DNA of 64,000 bases from Muribaculaceae bacterium. Its GTDB lineage: Bacteria > Bacteroidota > Bacteroidia > Bacteroidales > Muribaculaceae. The first letter of the stretch is position 1; each line of letters begins with the position of its first letter. The notes under the pieces were generated by a model that worked only from the letters and a program-made list of their open reading frames with translations, was not told the DNA's origin and ran no database searches. The DNA lies in contig JAMPHP010000005.1 in assembly GCA_023663365.1 (NCBI GenBank), positions 1 through 64,000 on the forward strand. The letters run 5' to 3'. Shown in pieces: positions 41,189-49,989 of the stretch. Position numbers and translations under genes: made by a program.

Positions 41189-42022
41189 ATGAAAAATAAA
41201 TCACAGGATATAAATGGCAAGTCCCTCCGCTATGGAATGTTTTTGCCTATGGCACTAATGTTAGCATCGGTAATTTCGTGTTGCTTATCGTACTCCAGTG
41301 CCAAACAGAACATCGCGAGTGACTTGAATGATGCGATGTTTGCTTTGGCTAATGAGAACAGAGAGTTGTGGACCCGTCCGGACACCATCGCTGCATTGCG
41401 CCAGATGCACGAGACTACCCACAAACCTATTATATATCAGGCTTTGGATGTCAATTTCAGGAACTCAACTCTTAGAGATGAGGCTTATTTCACACTTGCT
41501 TTGGTGGATAAGAAAAATGCCGCGCTTAAAGCGAGGCAAGCGACAAGCCGATTTGCCTCCGACTCCATTATGCTTGTGCCTGAACGAGCTCTTGATGGCC
41601 TTGCAATACAAGTGCAGGGCTTTGCAGACTGCTCAATGGCATCTGTATTCGCCGCTTCCGACCAGACATTGCCCTGTGTGCTGTTCACGCTATCAATTCT
41701 TTCGATGGTGGGCATGTACGCCGGGCGACGAAAAGAGAATGAAATGGCTGAAGGCGAACCCGCTACGGTTAGCTCCGCAGTCCATCCTCTCGAAGGCGTC
41801 AAGCTAACGCCGATGCAACGGCAGTTCGCTCAGTTGCTCCTTGACGCTCCCGGAATGAGGGTTGACAAAGCAACTCTTTGTACAACTCTTTGGGGCAATA
41901 AAAGTAACGCGGAAGAGTCGCTTTACACACTTGTCCGACGCACCAAGGCGGCTCTCTCAGCTGCTCGCATTGAGATTATATGCAATCGTGGTGACTCCTA
42001 CGAGTTGCGTATAAATGGGTGA
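41189..42022 (+). CDS. Membrane-anchored winged-helix regulator
   Basis: A 277-residue protein with transmembrane helices at about 17-37 and 160-179, enclosing a periplasmic domain of about 120 residues, then a flexible linker and a C-terminal OmpR/PhoB-type winged helix (about 205-275; LTPMQRQFAQLLLDAPG, ESLYTLVRRTKAAL, GDSYELRI). It has no receiver or kinase domain, so it would sense on the outside and act directly on DNA inside, like ToxR/CadC but with the DNA-binding domain at the C-terminus. Four phased direct repeats lie just downstream, before the barrel gene, and are its likely target. GC content is lower than in the flanks. Confidence 0.75.
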   Translation: MKNKSQDINGKSLRYGMFLPMALMLASVISCCLSYSSAKQNIASDLNDAMFALANENRELWTRPDTIAALRQMHETTHKPIIYQALDVNFRNSTLRDEAYFTLALVDKKNAALKARQATSRFASDSIMLVPERALDGLAIQVQGFADCSMASVFAASDQTLPCVLFTLSILSMVGMYAGRRKENEMAEGEPATVSSAVHPLEGVKLTPMQRQFAQLLLDAPGMRVDKATLCTTLWGNKSNAEESLYTLVRRTKAALSAARIEIICNRGDSYELRING

Positions 42023-42031
42023 TTCACTGCG

Positions 42032-42070
42032 TTGTCAGTATTTGTCAGATAAATGTCAGACAATTTTCAG
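42032..42070 (+). promoter_or_regulatory. Four phased TGTCAG direct repeats (likely operator)
   Basis: TTGTCAG at 42032-42038 and 42042-42048, ATGTCAG at 42053-42059 and TTTTCAG at 42064-42070 are spaced 10, 11 and 11 bases, one helical turn each. This is the arrangement bound by OmpR/PhoB-type winged-helix dimers. They lie between the regulator stop and the barrel start at 42120. Confidence 0.6.
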
Positions 42071-42119
42071 GGCTTGATTGCGGCTTTTTCGCTTGTTTCG
42101 CAGAAAAAATCGCATCAGC

Positions 42120-44180
42120 ATGAAAAAGTTACTTTTACCTCTATTGTTGGCTTTGCCTTCTATGGCATACGCCCAAGATGAAGTCGCGACTGACTCAGTC
42201 TCCAACACTCTCGATGAAGTGGTGGTTACTGCCGACGCGCAAATTGAAACCGCCAAGAAAGTCATACTCCGACCGACCAAACAGGAGAAGAGACACAGCA
42301 CCAATGGCTACTCGCTGCTGGAGAATATGAATTTGCCTGATTTCAAAGTCGATGCTTCGGCTAAGTCCATATCGACAATAGCCGGTGGCGATGTGAGAAT
42401 ACTTGTCAACGGCGTCGAGGTTGACTCGGATGAACTCGCCACTCTCGCAGCTTCCGAGATTGTGCAGATTGACTACCGTCGCAATCCCGGCGGTCGCTAT
42501 GTCGGGAGCGGTGCGGTAATGAATTTCATCACCGTGCAATATGATTATGGCGGCAACGTCTATCTCTCTGCCGATGAGGGATTGGCTCGGAAATACGGCA
42601 ATTATATAGGCATGGTCAACTACAAGAGAAATGCGCTCACACTGACACTCACCGCAAATGGCAAGTGGGATAATTTCTCGCAATTGAATAGCGCCGAAAA
42701 CGTGTTTATGCTTAATGATGGCCTTCTGAACCAATCAGTCGCACCAATCGAGGGAAAGAACCGTACAAATTCCCAATACGTCAATTTCAAGTTGGCACAC
42801 GCCACGCAGAACCATTCTTTTGATGTTTCGCTCGCATTGACAAGAAGCGCGACTCCTAAAAATTACTTACAGGATAACATAACTTACAACGGTCTATATG
42901 ATTTCACTTCAAGCGCAACCCGCAATAGTACGGAGCGAGGGCTGTCACCTGTTCTGAAAATGCACTACAATCTGTATCTTCCCGGCGGACATACCATTAT
43001 GGCTAATGCCAATATCCGGCACAGCCACACAAACTACCGAAGTAACTATCGTGAAACCGATGTCGATGAGATTCAGAACGATACCGAGGAGGACAACGTA
43101 TTGGCAAGCGCGACCCTCGGATATTTCAAACAGTTTGCAAGCGGTCTCTCCCTCGGAGCTACGGTTGATGAATATTACAACTATTACCACGATGTATATT
43201 CGGGCAGCTACACGAGCAAGCAGATATTGAAGAACAATCACACAATGGCAATGCTTCATCTTGACCAAAATCTGCCATTCGGGTTGTCCTACTATCTGTC
43301 GGCGGGTATCACCAATCTGTATTCCACCATCGGTGACCATGATGACAAGCAATTTGCGACAATGGCTTTCTATGGCGTGACATATGCAGTGAATCAGCGA
43401 CATGCCCTTTCGGTGTCGGGCAATTATGCGCATAGCATATATAACCCGCAGTATAAGAATGATGCTGTGATCCGGACTTCTTTCTTTGAGGCGACGATGG
43501 GTAACCCCGACTTGGGACAGTTGAACGCCTTTCAGAACATTGTCAGCTATAACGGCCGTGCCGGACACTTCGGATTCTCGGCCACTTACGATTTTTTGAA
43601 ATACTTCGACAACACCTCCAACCGATACTTCGCAGAAGATAATATCATGTATCATCAGCTTGTAAATGACGGCAATTTCTCCTACAACAAACTGATATTT
43701 GGCTTGTCGGCCAATCTTCTTGACAACAAGCTCCGACTGAAAGGCAACACCACATTCAGCATGAACCGCTTCGACTCGGAATATCGCCCGGGAAAAAGCA
43801 AGGACTGGCGAGCCGATTTCAGCGCTTCCTATATGTTCGGCGACTGGCAGGTAAAGGGTGTTTATGCACTTCCTTATAACGCTCTCGGCATAGAGGGTAC
43901 CAAAGTTCATAATCCGGCTCAGTATGGCCTCTCCTTGAATTGGAAGCATGGCAACTGGGCTGCGGAATGCAGCGTGGAGAATTTCCTTGACCGCAGAATG
44001 GCAACCCGAATCATTGCCAATTACGGTGTCTATCAGTCAGTATCGGAATCTCTGAGCGATTTGAAAGGCCGAAATATCAGCGTTTCCGTCACCTACACAA
44101 TGCCATACGGCAAAAAGACGGATAGAGACAGCATAGAGACTGAATCTAAAATCAATTCGGCAATATTGCGACCGTTCTGA
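42120..44180 (+). CDS. Outer-membrane beta-barrel protein (TonB-receptor-like)
   Basis: A 686-residue exported barrel with a signal peptide to about residue 18 (SMAYA), a TLDEVVVTAD segment, a reduced plug (about 55-150, with LVNGVEV and QIDYRRNPGGRY) and a C-terminal barrel of the Bacteroidota outer-membrane beta-barrel family 3 type. The ATG at 42120 starts the signal peptide; the frame is open 14 codons upstream. There is no SusD partner. The upstream regulator gene and phased repeats suggest its level is controlled by an envelope signal. AT-rich compared with flanking genes. Confidence 0.85.
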   Translation: MKKLLLPLLLALPSMAYAQDEVATDSVSNTLDEVVVTADAQIETAKKVILRPTKQEKRHSTNGYSLLENMNLPDFKVDASAKSISTIAGGDVRILVNGVEVDSDELATLAASEIVQIDYRRNPGGRYVGSGAVMNFITVQYDYGGNVYLSADEGLARKYGNYIGMVNYKRNALTLTLTANGKWDNFSQLNSAENVFMLNDGLLNQSVAPIEGKNRTNSQYVNFKLAHATQNHSFDVSLALTRSATPKNYLQDNITYNGLYDFTSSATRNSTERGLSPVLKMHYNLYLPGGHTIMANANIRHSHTNYRSNYRETDVDEIQNDTEEDNVLASATLGYFKQFASGLSLGATVDEYYNYYHDVYSGSYTSKQILKNNHTMAMLHLDQNLPFGLSYYLSAGITNLYSTIGDHDDKQFATMAFYGVTYAVNQRHALSVSGNYAHSIYNPQYKNDAVIRTSFFEATMGNPDLGQLNAFQNIVSYNGRAGHFGFSATYDFLKYFDNTSNRYFAEDNIMYHQLVNDGNFSYNKLIFGLSANLLDNKLRLKGNTTFSMNRFDSEYRPGKSKDWRADFSASYMFGDWQVKGVYALPYNALGIEGTKVHNPAQYGLSLNWKHGNWAAECSVENFLDRRMATRIIANYGVYQSVSESLSDLKGRNISVSVTYTMPYGKKTDRDSIETESKINSAILRPF

Positions 44181-44197
44181 CTGCTTAACATACCGCA

Positions 44198-45799
44198 TCA
44201 GTGGGTGGCCTTGGTGATGTGCATGCAGTCGATGGGAGGCATCCACGCCGGGGCGTCGGTGTAGAGGCGGATTGTGTTGTAGCCGGGGTTCAGGTCGAGG
44301 TCGAAAGTGAGGTCGGCGGCGGTGTTGACGGTGATGGCGTCGGTGCCGTTGACACTGACTTTGAACGGCGCTGTGATGTCGCCTGCCACGGCGATGGTGC
44401 AGCTGTGGCGGCCACCGTCGGCGGAGTGTACGCGGCGCCACTGCAGGTCGTTGTCGGGACGCATACCGAGGTCTTTCACCACTACGTCGCCGCTGCTGCC
44501 GGGGTGCTCGGCATAGACGGGTGAGATGTACTCGAGGTTGTTCGTCAGCTCCTGATAGCGTGAGAGGTATGCAGTCTCGGCCTCGTAGCGTGTGCGAGGC
44601 AGTCGCTGCCCGCCATCGAGCATGAAGATGGATGTGGCATGTGGCGGCAGTGGCACGGTCATGCTGCCTGTGTGGACTCCGGCATCGCTGCGTGCGAAGA
44701 GGTCGCGTGCCGCCACTTTGCCGCCGAGGTCGATGTCGGCGAAGTTCAGGGTATAGTCGCGTGCCTCGGCGGTTGAGTTGAAGATGGCTACGGCGCGGCG
44801 CTTGCCAAGGTCACTGCCGATGTCTTTCACCAGCACGTAGATGCCGCGGTCGTGTGCTGCGACGTAGGCCTGCCGGCAGAGCTTGTCCTGATTCAGGGCG
44901 ATAAGCTCGGGGTTGGTGAGCAGCGCGAGGGTTTCGCTGTCGATTGATGTGAGGTCGCAGCCTATCAGGAGCGGGCTGCACATCATGCACCAGAGGCCGA
45001 AGTGTGTGCGGTCTTCGTCGGGCGTGAGACCGCGACCCACCTCGAGCATGTCCATGTCGTTGAAGTGACCTTTGGAGGCATAGGCCGAGAGGTAGAGGTT
45101 CTGCTTGATGATGCTTATCAGCGAGCCCCACCGCGGGCTGATGTCGTGGCTAATGCGCCATGAGTCGCCAACGGAGCCCACCCAAGTGCCGGGGTAGTCC
45201 CAGCGGCAGATGTTGATTCGGACGTCTTTGTCGGTGGCTTCGTCGATGGCGCGTCGGATTGCCGAATAGCGCTCTTTCTCGTCGAGGCTGAGCCGCATCT
45301 TGTTCTGCTTTGCATCGCCACCGCAGAAGTCAATCTTGATGAAGTCGAAATCGCACTCTTTGAAGAAAAACTCGGCATCCAGGCTGTCGTGTCCGTAGAA
45401 GCCGACACCTTCGGCGATGGAGTCCTTGTCGTAGTAGTGGCCGCAGGTATTGCTTCCGGCATCGCTGTAGATACCGGCTTTCAGGCCGAGGCCGTGGATG
45501 TGGTCTACCACGTGGCGGAGCCCGCGTGGAAAGCGCCGAGGGTGAGTGAGCAGCTTGCCGGAGATGCTGTCGCGGCCACCGAAATATCCGTCGTCGATAT
45601 TTATATAGCTGTATCCGGCATCTTTGAGGCCAAGGGCAAGCATAGCGTCGGCCTGACTCATGATGAGCGAGTCGGAGATATTCACGCGGTAAGAGTTCCA
45701 CGAGCTCCATCCCATGGTGGGGAGCCCGCTGTCGGCGGCTGCGGCAGTAGCCGGGAGCAAGCTCAGAGCCAGTGCAGCGATGAGTGAGTGTCGTTTCAT
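44198..45799 (-). CDS. GH27 alpha-galactosidase, secreted
   Basis: A 533-residue glycoside hydrolase that releases terminal alpha-galactose. After a signal peptide (to about residue 22) comes the GH27 barrel starting LPTMGWSSWNS. The nucleophile is D157 (FIKIDFCGGD) and the acid/base D219 (WRISHDI). After the family beta domain there is an additional C-terminal carbohydrate-binding-like domain (about 400-530). The ATG at 45799 fits the signal peptide; the frame is open upstream into the divergent promoter. It shares its promoter region with a GH20 gene, suggesting joint action on galactose- and HexNAc-containing glycans. Confidence 0.92.
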   Translation of the reverse strand: MKRHSLIAALALSLLPATAAAADSGLPTMGWSSWNSYRVNISDSLIMSQADAMLALGLKDAGYSYINIDDGYFGGRDSISGKLLTHPRRFPRGLRHVVDHIHGLGLKAGIYSDAGSNTCGHYYDKDSIAEGVGFYGHDSLDAEFFFKECDFDFIKIDFCGGDAKQNKMRLSLDEKERYSAIRRAIDEATDKDVRINICRWDYPGTWVGSVGDSWRISHDISPRWGSLISIIKQNLYLSAYASKGHFNDMDMLEVGRGLTPDEDRTHFGLWCMMCSPLLIGCDLTSIDSETLALLTNPELIALNQDKLCRQAYVAAHDRGIYVLVKDIGSDLGKRRAVAIFNSTAEARDYTLNFADIDLGGKVAARDLFARSDAGVHTGSMTVPLPPHATSIFMLDGGQRLPRTRYEAETAYLSRYQELTNNLEYISPVYAEHPGSSGDVVVKDLGMRPDNDLQWRRVHSADGGRHSCTIAVAGDITAPFKVSVNGTDAITVNTAADLTFDLDLNPGYNTIRLYTDAPAWMPPIDCMHITKATH

Positions 45800-45807
45800 A
45801 GTCGGTG

Positions 45808-45865
45808 CAAATTTACCAATAAAAAGTCGAATATTTGCTTTAGCGGGCCGTTGTTTGTATCTTTG
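45808..45865. promoter_or_regulatory. Divergent promoter region, GH27 and GH20
   Basis: On the minus strand TAAATTTG (45808-45815) serves GH27. On the plus strand TTTG (45834-45837), 20 bases, and TATCTTTG (45858-45865) form a full -33/-7 promoter for the GH20 gene. Confidence 0.75.
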
Positions 45866-45893
45866 CAGTGAATATACACTATAAAAATACCCG

Positions 45894-48209
45894 ATGAATC
45901 TAAAAAAACAACTGCTCATCTGCTGCGTGGCGGCTCTGACTGCCGCAGCTTGCACAAGCCGCACTGTCGAGGCCGACTTCGACGTGATACCGGTACCGGT
46001 CGAGGTAACGCTCGATGAAACAGCTCCTTTTATCCTTAGCTCCCACTCGGTGATAGCCTATCCCGAAGGCGACAGCGTGCTCATGCGCCAGGCCGACTTT
46101 CTTGCCGACTATATCGCCGGGCAGGCCGGTTTCCGCCCCGAGGTGAAGGCCGGAGCAGGCGATATCACGCTCTCCACAGGCCTTGATGATGCCAATGCGG
46201 AGGCGTATACCATCGATGTGGATGCCGACGGCATCGCCATTGCCGGAGCCGGAAGCGGCGGTACCTTCTATGGCATCCAGACCCTTCGCAAGGCTATCCC
46301 CGCCACCAAGGCCGATAAGGTGGCGGTGCCTGCCGGACATGTGTATGATGCACCGCGCTTCCCCTACCGAGGTGCGCATCTCGATGTATCGCGCCACTTC
46401 TTCCCCACCGATTCGGTGAAGGAGTTTATCGATATGCTGGCTCTTCACAATATCAATAATTTTCACTGGCACCTGACCGACCATCAGGGCTGGCGTGCCG
46501 AGATCAAGAGTCGCCCGCGCCTCACCGAGGTGGGCTCGCGCCGCCCGCACACCATCGTCGGCAAGAGCATAGCAACTTACGACAGTGTGCCCGTGGAAGG
46601 CTACTACACTCAGGAGCAGATGCGCGACATCGTGCGCTATGCCGCCGAGCGAAATATCAACATTATCCCCGAGATAGACCTGCCCGGGCATTTCCTTGCC
46701 GGGCTCGCGGCGTACCCCGAGCTGGGCTGCACTGGTGGCCCCTACGAGGTGTACTGCGGCTGGGCTCAGGCTCCGCTCGATGTGCTCTGTGCCGGCAAGC
46801 CTGAGGTCTACGACTTTCTCGACGATGTGTTTGGCGAGCTGGTCGATATCTTCCCCTCCACGCTTTTCCACATCGGCGGCGACGAGTGCCCCAAGGAGAT
46901 GTGGAAGGAATGTGCACGCTGCCAGGCGTTGGCCGACAGCCTCGGCTTCCGCAACGACGAGCGCGGCAGCCGCGAAGCCAAGCTGCAGAATCATGTGATG
47001 GACCACGTGGCACGCTTCCTGGCAGAGCGTGGCCGGCGCGTGATTGGCTGGGATGAGGTGCTCGACAGCGACTTTGCCGACGATGCCGTGGTGATGTCGT
47101 GGCGCGGTGAGAGCGGCGGCATACGTGGCGCGCAGCTGGGCCATGATGTGATCATGACTCCCGCCGTGTATCTCTACTTCGACTTCTACCAAAGCACCGA
47201 TATGGAGGCCGAGCCTCTTGCCATCGGCGGCTATGTGCCCGTGGAGAAGGTCTATGGCTACGACCCTGTGCCCGCGAGCCTCGATGAGGAGCAGCGCAAG
47301 CACATCCTCGGCGCTCAGGCAAACTTGTGGACGGAGTATGTGCCCACGTTCAGCCACGTGCTCTATATGGAGCTGCCCCGCATAGCAGCTCTCAGCGAGA
47401 TACAGTGGTCGCAGCCTGAGCGAAAAGACCTCGAGGGCTTCGTGAAGCGTCTGCCCCGTATGCTCGACATCTACACCAAGCACGGCTGGCCCTATGCCAA
47501 GCATGTGTTCGACGTGCACGGCAGCCTCACGCCCGACAGCCGCAACCGCTCGCTGAAAGTGGCTCTCTCGACCTACGACAATGCCCCTGTGCGCTATACG
47601 CTCGACGGCAGCGAGCCCTCCCTCGACAGCCCGCTGTTTACCGACACTCTCACTTTCGACACTCCCGTGCGCCTGCGTGCCGCCGCCGAGCGCGACGGTG
47701 TGCTCGGCCGCGTCTACGAGGCCGGCACGATGTTCAGCAAAGCCACTTTCCGCCCCACCACGATAGAGCCTCAGCCACATCCGCGCTACACCTACCGCGG
47801 TGCCGAGCAGCTCGTCGACGGTTGCCTTGCCACGCCCGGATATACCGATGAGAATTGGCTCGGGTTCAATTGCCCGCGGGCTCAGGTCACCATCGACCTT
47901 GAGGAGCCGCAGGAGCTGCGCAGCGTGAAGTTCCGCACCAACGTAAACACCGACTCATGGATTTTCGATGCGCGTCGGGTGGAGGTGGCTGTCACCGACG
48001 ATGGCCGCAACTATCGCACGGTATTCGTCAAGGAGCTCGCTCCTCTCGAAGGCAATACCTCGAGCATCCGCCGGCATGAATATGCTTTCGATGCTGTGAG
48101 TGCCCGCTATGTGCGGCTTACTCTCGACACCGAGACCGTGATGCCCAAGTGGCATCCGGGTGCCGGGAATCCGGCCTTCCTCTTTATCGACGAGGTGGGA
48201 GTGTATTGA
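45894..48209 (+). CDS. GH20 beta-N-acetylhexosaminidase lipoprotein with CBM
   Basis: A 771-residue lipoprotein (lipobox TAAAC, C20) with a GH20 N-terminal domain, a catalytic barrel with HIGGDE at 326-331 (D330-E331), a chitobiase C-terminal-like domain (YTLDGSEPS, about 560-620) and an F5/8 type C (CBM32-like) domain to the end. It probably sits on the outer membrane, trimming host or dietary GlcNAc-containing glycans. A full promoter lies 28 bases upstream and a strong terminator downstream. Confidence 0.94.
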   Translation: MNLKKQLLICCVAALTAAACTSRTVEADFDVIPVPVEVTLDETAPFILSSHSVIAYPEGDSVLMRQADFLADYIAGQAGFRPEVKAGAGDITLSTGLDDANAEAYTIDVDADGIAIAGAGSGGTFYGIQTLRKAIPATKADKVAVPAGHVYDAPRFPYRGAHLDVSRHFFPTDSVKEFIDMLALHNINNFHWHLTDHQGWRAEIKSRPRLTEVGSRRPHTIVGKSIATYDSVPVEGYYTQEQMRDIVRYAAERNINIIPEIDLPGHFLAGLAAYPELGCTGGPYEVYCGWAQAPLDVLCAGKPEVYDFLDDVFGELVDIFPSTLFHIGGDECPKEMWKECARCQALADSLGFRNDERGSREAKLQNHVMDHVARFLAERGRRVIGWDEVLDSDFADDAVVMSWRGESGGIRGAQLGHDVIMTPAVYLYFDFYQSTDMEAEPLAIGGYVPVEKVYGYDPVPASLDEEQRKHILGAQANLWTEYVPTFSHVLYMELPRIAALSEIQWSQPERKDLEGFVKRLPRMLDIYTKHGWPYAKHVFDVHGSLTPDSRNRSLKVALSTYDNAPVRYTLDGSEPSLDSPLFTDTLTFDTPVRLRAAAERDGVLGRVYEAGTMFSKATFRPTTIEPQPHPRYTYRGAEQLVDGCLATPGYTDENWLGFNCPRAQVTIDLEEPQELRSVKFRTNVNTDSWIFDARRVEVAVTDDGRNYRTVFVKELAPLEGNTSSIRRHEYAFDAVSARYVRLTLDTETVMPKWHPGAGNPAFLFIDEVGVY

Positions 48210-48286
48210 GAAGTTATGAGTTTAGAGTTATGAGATATGAGTCAGGGATGACCGTACCCATAAATTATAAATTATAAACTATAAAT

Positions 48287-48335
48287 TTTCGGCCCGCGGT
48301 TCTGCTAATGAAACGCGGGCCGAAACTATTTTTTT
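48287..48335 (+). terminator. Terminator after GH20 lipoprotein gene
   Basis: TTTCGGCCCGCG (48287-48298) pairs perfectly with CGCGGGCCGAAA (48314-48325), followed by a T7 run (48329-48335). It is preceded by TAAATTATAAA tracts of the kind also seen at 33762-33790. Confidence 0.92.
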
Positions 48336-48355
48336 GAGTGGGGGTGCGGAGTAGG

Positions 48356-48542
48356 TTACTCGGTTTTTGCGACGGTATAGTAGTCGACAAATTCGGCGGG
48401 CGACATGAAGAATTCGAGGTAGGTGGAGTCGCTCTCGAGTTGCTCTTTTGTCTTTGCGGCGAAGGCGAGCGAGTATTCTTCAATCATTTCGTTGATGGGT
48501 GTTTTCCAGTAGGTGCTGTGCTTTTCTTTCTTGTGCTTTGCC
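48356..48542 (-). pseudogene. Duplicated 3' end of the TIR-STING-like gene
   Basis: These 187 bases match 49990-50176 with 11 substitutions and no gaps (94%). The reading frame corresponding to the last about 61 residues (KTPINEMIEEYSLAF ... FVDYY) plus stop is intact, but there is no start or upstream domain. It stands immediately after the nuclease gene, so together with the full copy it forms a direct repeat around that gene. Confidence 0.85.
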
Positions 48543-48550
48543 TGAAAAAA

Positions 48551-49615
48551 TTATTGCCGCCCATCAATATCATAGGATGTAGAGTTTTGGTGACTTCGGG
48601 CTATTTCGATAGAACGGGTCAATTTGTCGGCGAACCATTTCTTTTCGGGAAGTTCAGTAAGATATTGAGCGACCTTGATATTGTCCTCTCCGAGCATCAT
48701 AAGTTCTATATGTTCGGTGTTGCCCTCGGAGCAAAGAAGTAAACCGATGGGCGTATTTTCGTGAGGTTGCTTTTCGTACCGCTCAAGATATTTGAGATAA
48801 AGCTCCATCTGACCTTTATATTCGGGTTTGAACTTTCCGAGTTTAAGGTCAATAGCGATTAGTCTATTGAGTTTGCGATGATAAAACAGCAGGTCTATAT
48901 AATAATCTGTGCTGTCAATGCTTATTCGCTTCTGACGTTCCAGAAAAGCGAAGCCGTTACCAAGTGCAAGAATAAATTGTTCTAATTGAGCAGCTATCGC
49001 TGCTTCGAGGTCTTTTTCGGAGTAGAACCCACGCAGACCAAGAAAGTCCACAATGTATGAACTTTTGAGCATAACATCCGGGTTTGCGGTTGGATTGGGA
49101 GCCGTGAGAGCGTCTACGATGTCATCTTCGGGCTTTGCAGCTACAAGGCTACGCTCATAATCCATAGCATCTTCGCGTCGGCGGAGTTCACGCAGACTCC
49201 AATGGTTGTGTACCGACATTTGCAGATAATATAAACGTTTGGTGGCATCTTCGATGGTCGCTAATTCGATGAAATGACTCCATGACAATGTTTGCGACAC
49301 TGTCGCAAACATTTCAGAGTTGAAAGTGTTTGCAACCTTGAGCATCCTTGTTAGAGCCGAATAAGTATAGCCTCTACCATATTCAGCGGTTAATCTTTGC
49401 GACACTGTCGCAAGAATTGATTTACCGTAATTGTCATACGCTTTATATCCTATTTCAAGTGAGATATGTTTGCCAATAGCATAGTTAAGCAAACATAATG
49501 CCGTATTGACCGTTACTGCAACCGAGGAGCGAGATTGGTCTATTAAATTCTTTATAGAGGTGTAGAGGTTATTGACCTCATCGCCGATATTATTGTGGGA
49601 GATGCTTGTTTCCAC
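48551..49615 (-). CDS. PDDEXK nuclease-domain protein (YhcG/DUF1016 family)
   Basis: A 354-residue protein with the DUF1016 N-terminal helical domain (about 10-170) and a C-terminal PD-(D/E)xK nuclease fold (about 190-340). Candidate active-site residues are D241 in YYIDLLFYH and D256-x-K258 in IAIDLKLG. Family members are often found with restriction or other defence genes. The gene is AT-rich and flanked by two copies of the 187-bp TIR-STING tail. A plausible promoter (TATACTTTC, minus strand at 49641-49649) lies upstream. The exact role is unknown. Confidence 0.85.
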   Translation of the reverse strand: METSISHNNIGDEVNNLYTSIKNLIDQSRSSVAVTVNTALCLLNYAIGKHISLEIGYKAYDNYGKSILATVSQRLTAEYGRGYTYSALTRMLKVANTFNSEMFATVSQTLSWSHFIELATIEDATKRLYYLQMSVHNHWSLRELRRREDAMDYERSLVAAKPEDDIVDALTAPNPTANPDVMLKSSYIVDFLGLRGFYSEKDLEAAIAAQLEQFILALGNGFAFLERQKRISIDSTDYYIDLLFYHRKLNRLIAIDLKLGKFKPEYKGQMELYLKYLERYEKQPHENTPIGLLLCSEGNTEHIELMMLGEDNIKVAQYLTELPEKKWFADKLTRSIEIARSHQNSTSYDIDGRQ

Positions 49616-49989
49616 GAGAGATTTCTTTTATTACGATTGCGAAAGTATATAAAAATTTTGTGATTTTATGTGCTTTTTGAGGCGGACATACGAAAATTTT
49701 TCAATATGCTACAAGTCGTTGTAAGAATAAGTCATGTAAGTGAGCAGAGTGTTCTGTGATTAAATCATTGACCGGCACGAGTCGTCGGTCGAAGATAGAC
49801 GAATCGTTGAAATAATAGTTGACTCGTGGCGGTTGCCGCGGGTGGGGTTCAGTGAGGTAATTACGGACATGTTTTGCACCGTGCTGTAATCGGTGATTTG
49901 GAATCGGTATTTATCGACTCCTCGGGTTTCAGTTTCCTTGTTACCAGGTACTGCTCGCATGAGCAGTGTCTTGCCTTTTGCGGAGCCCG
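49616..49989. other. AT-rich intergenic stretch between nuclease and TIR gene
   Basis: No convincing gene: a 66-codon frame at 49760-49960 has poor codon use and no leader. A 7-bp hairpin with a 4-base loop (49950-49956 with 49961-49967) lies just past the TIR-STING stop but lacks a T-run. The nuclease promoter is at the left end. Confidence 0.4.

Noticed and set aside
49760-49960. 66-codon minus-strand frame between the nuclease and TIR genes
   Set aside because: Codon use is not like that of neighbouring genes, no leader or domain is visible, and no promoter fits.
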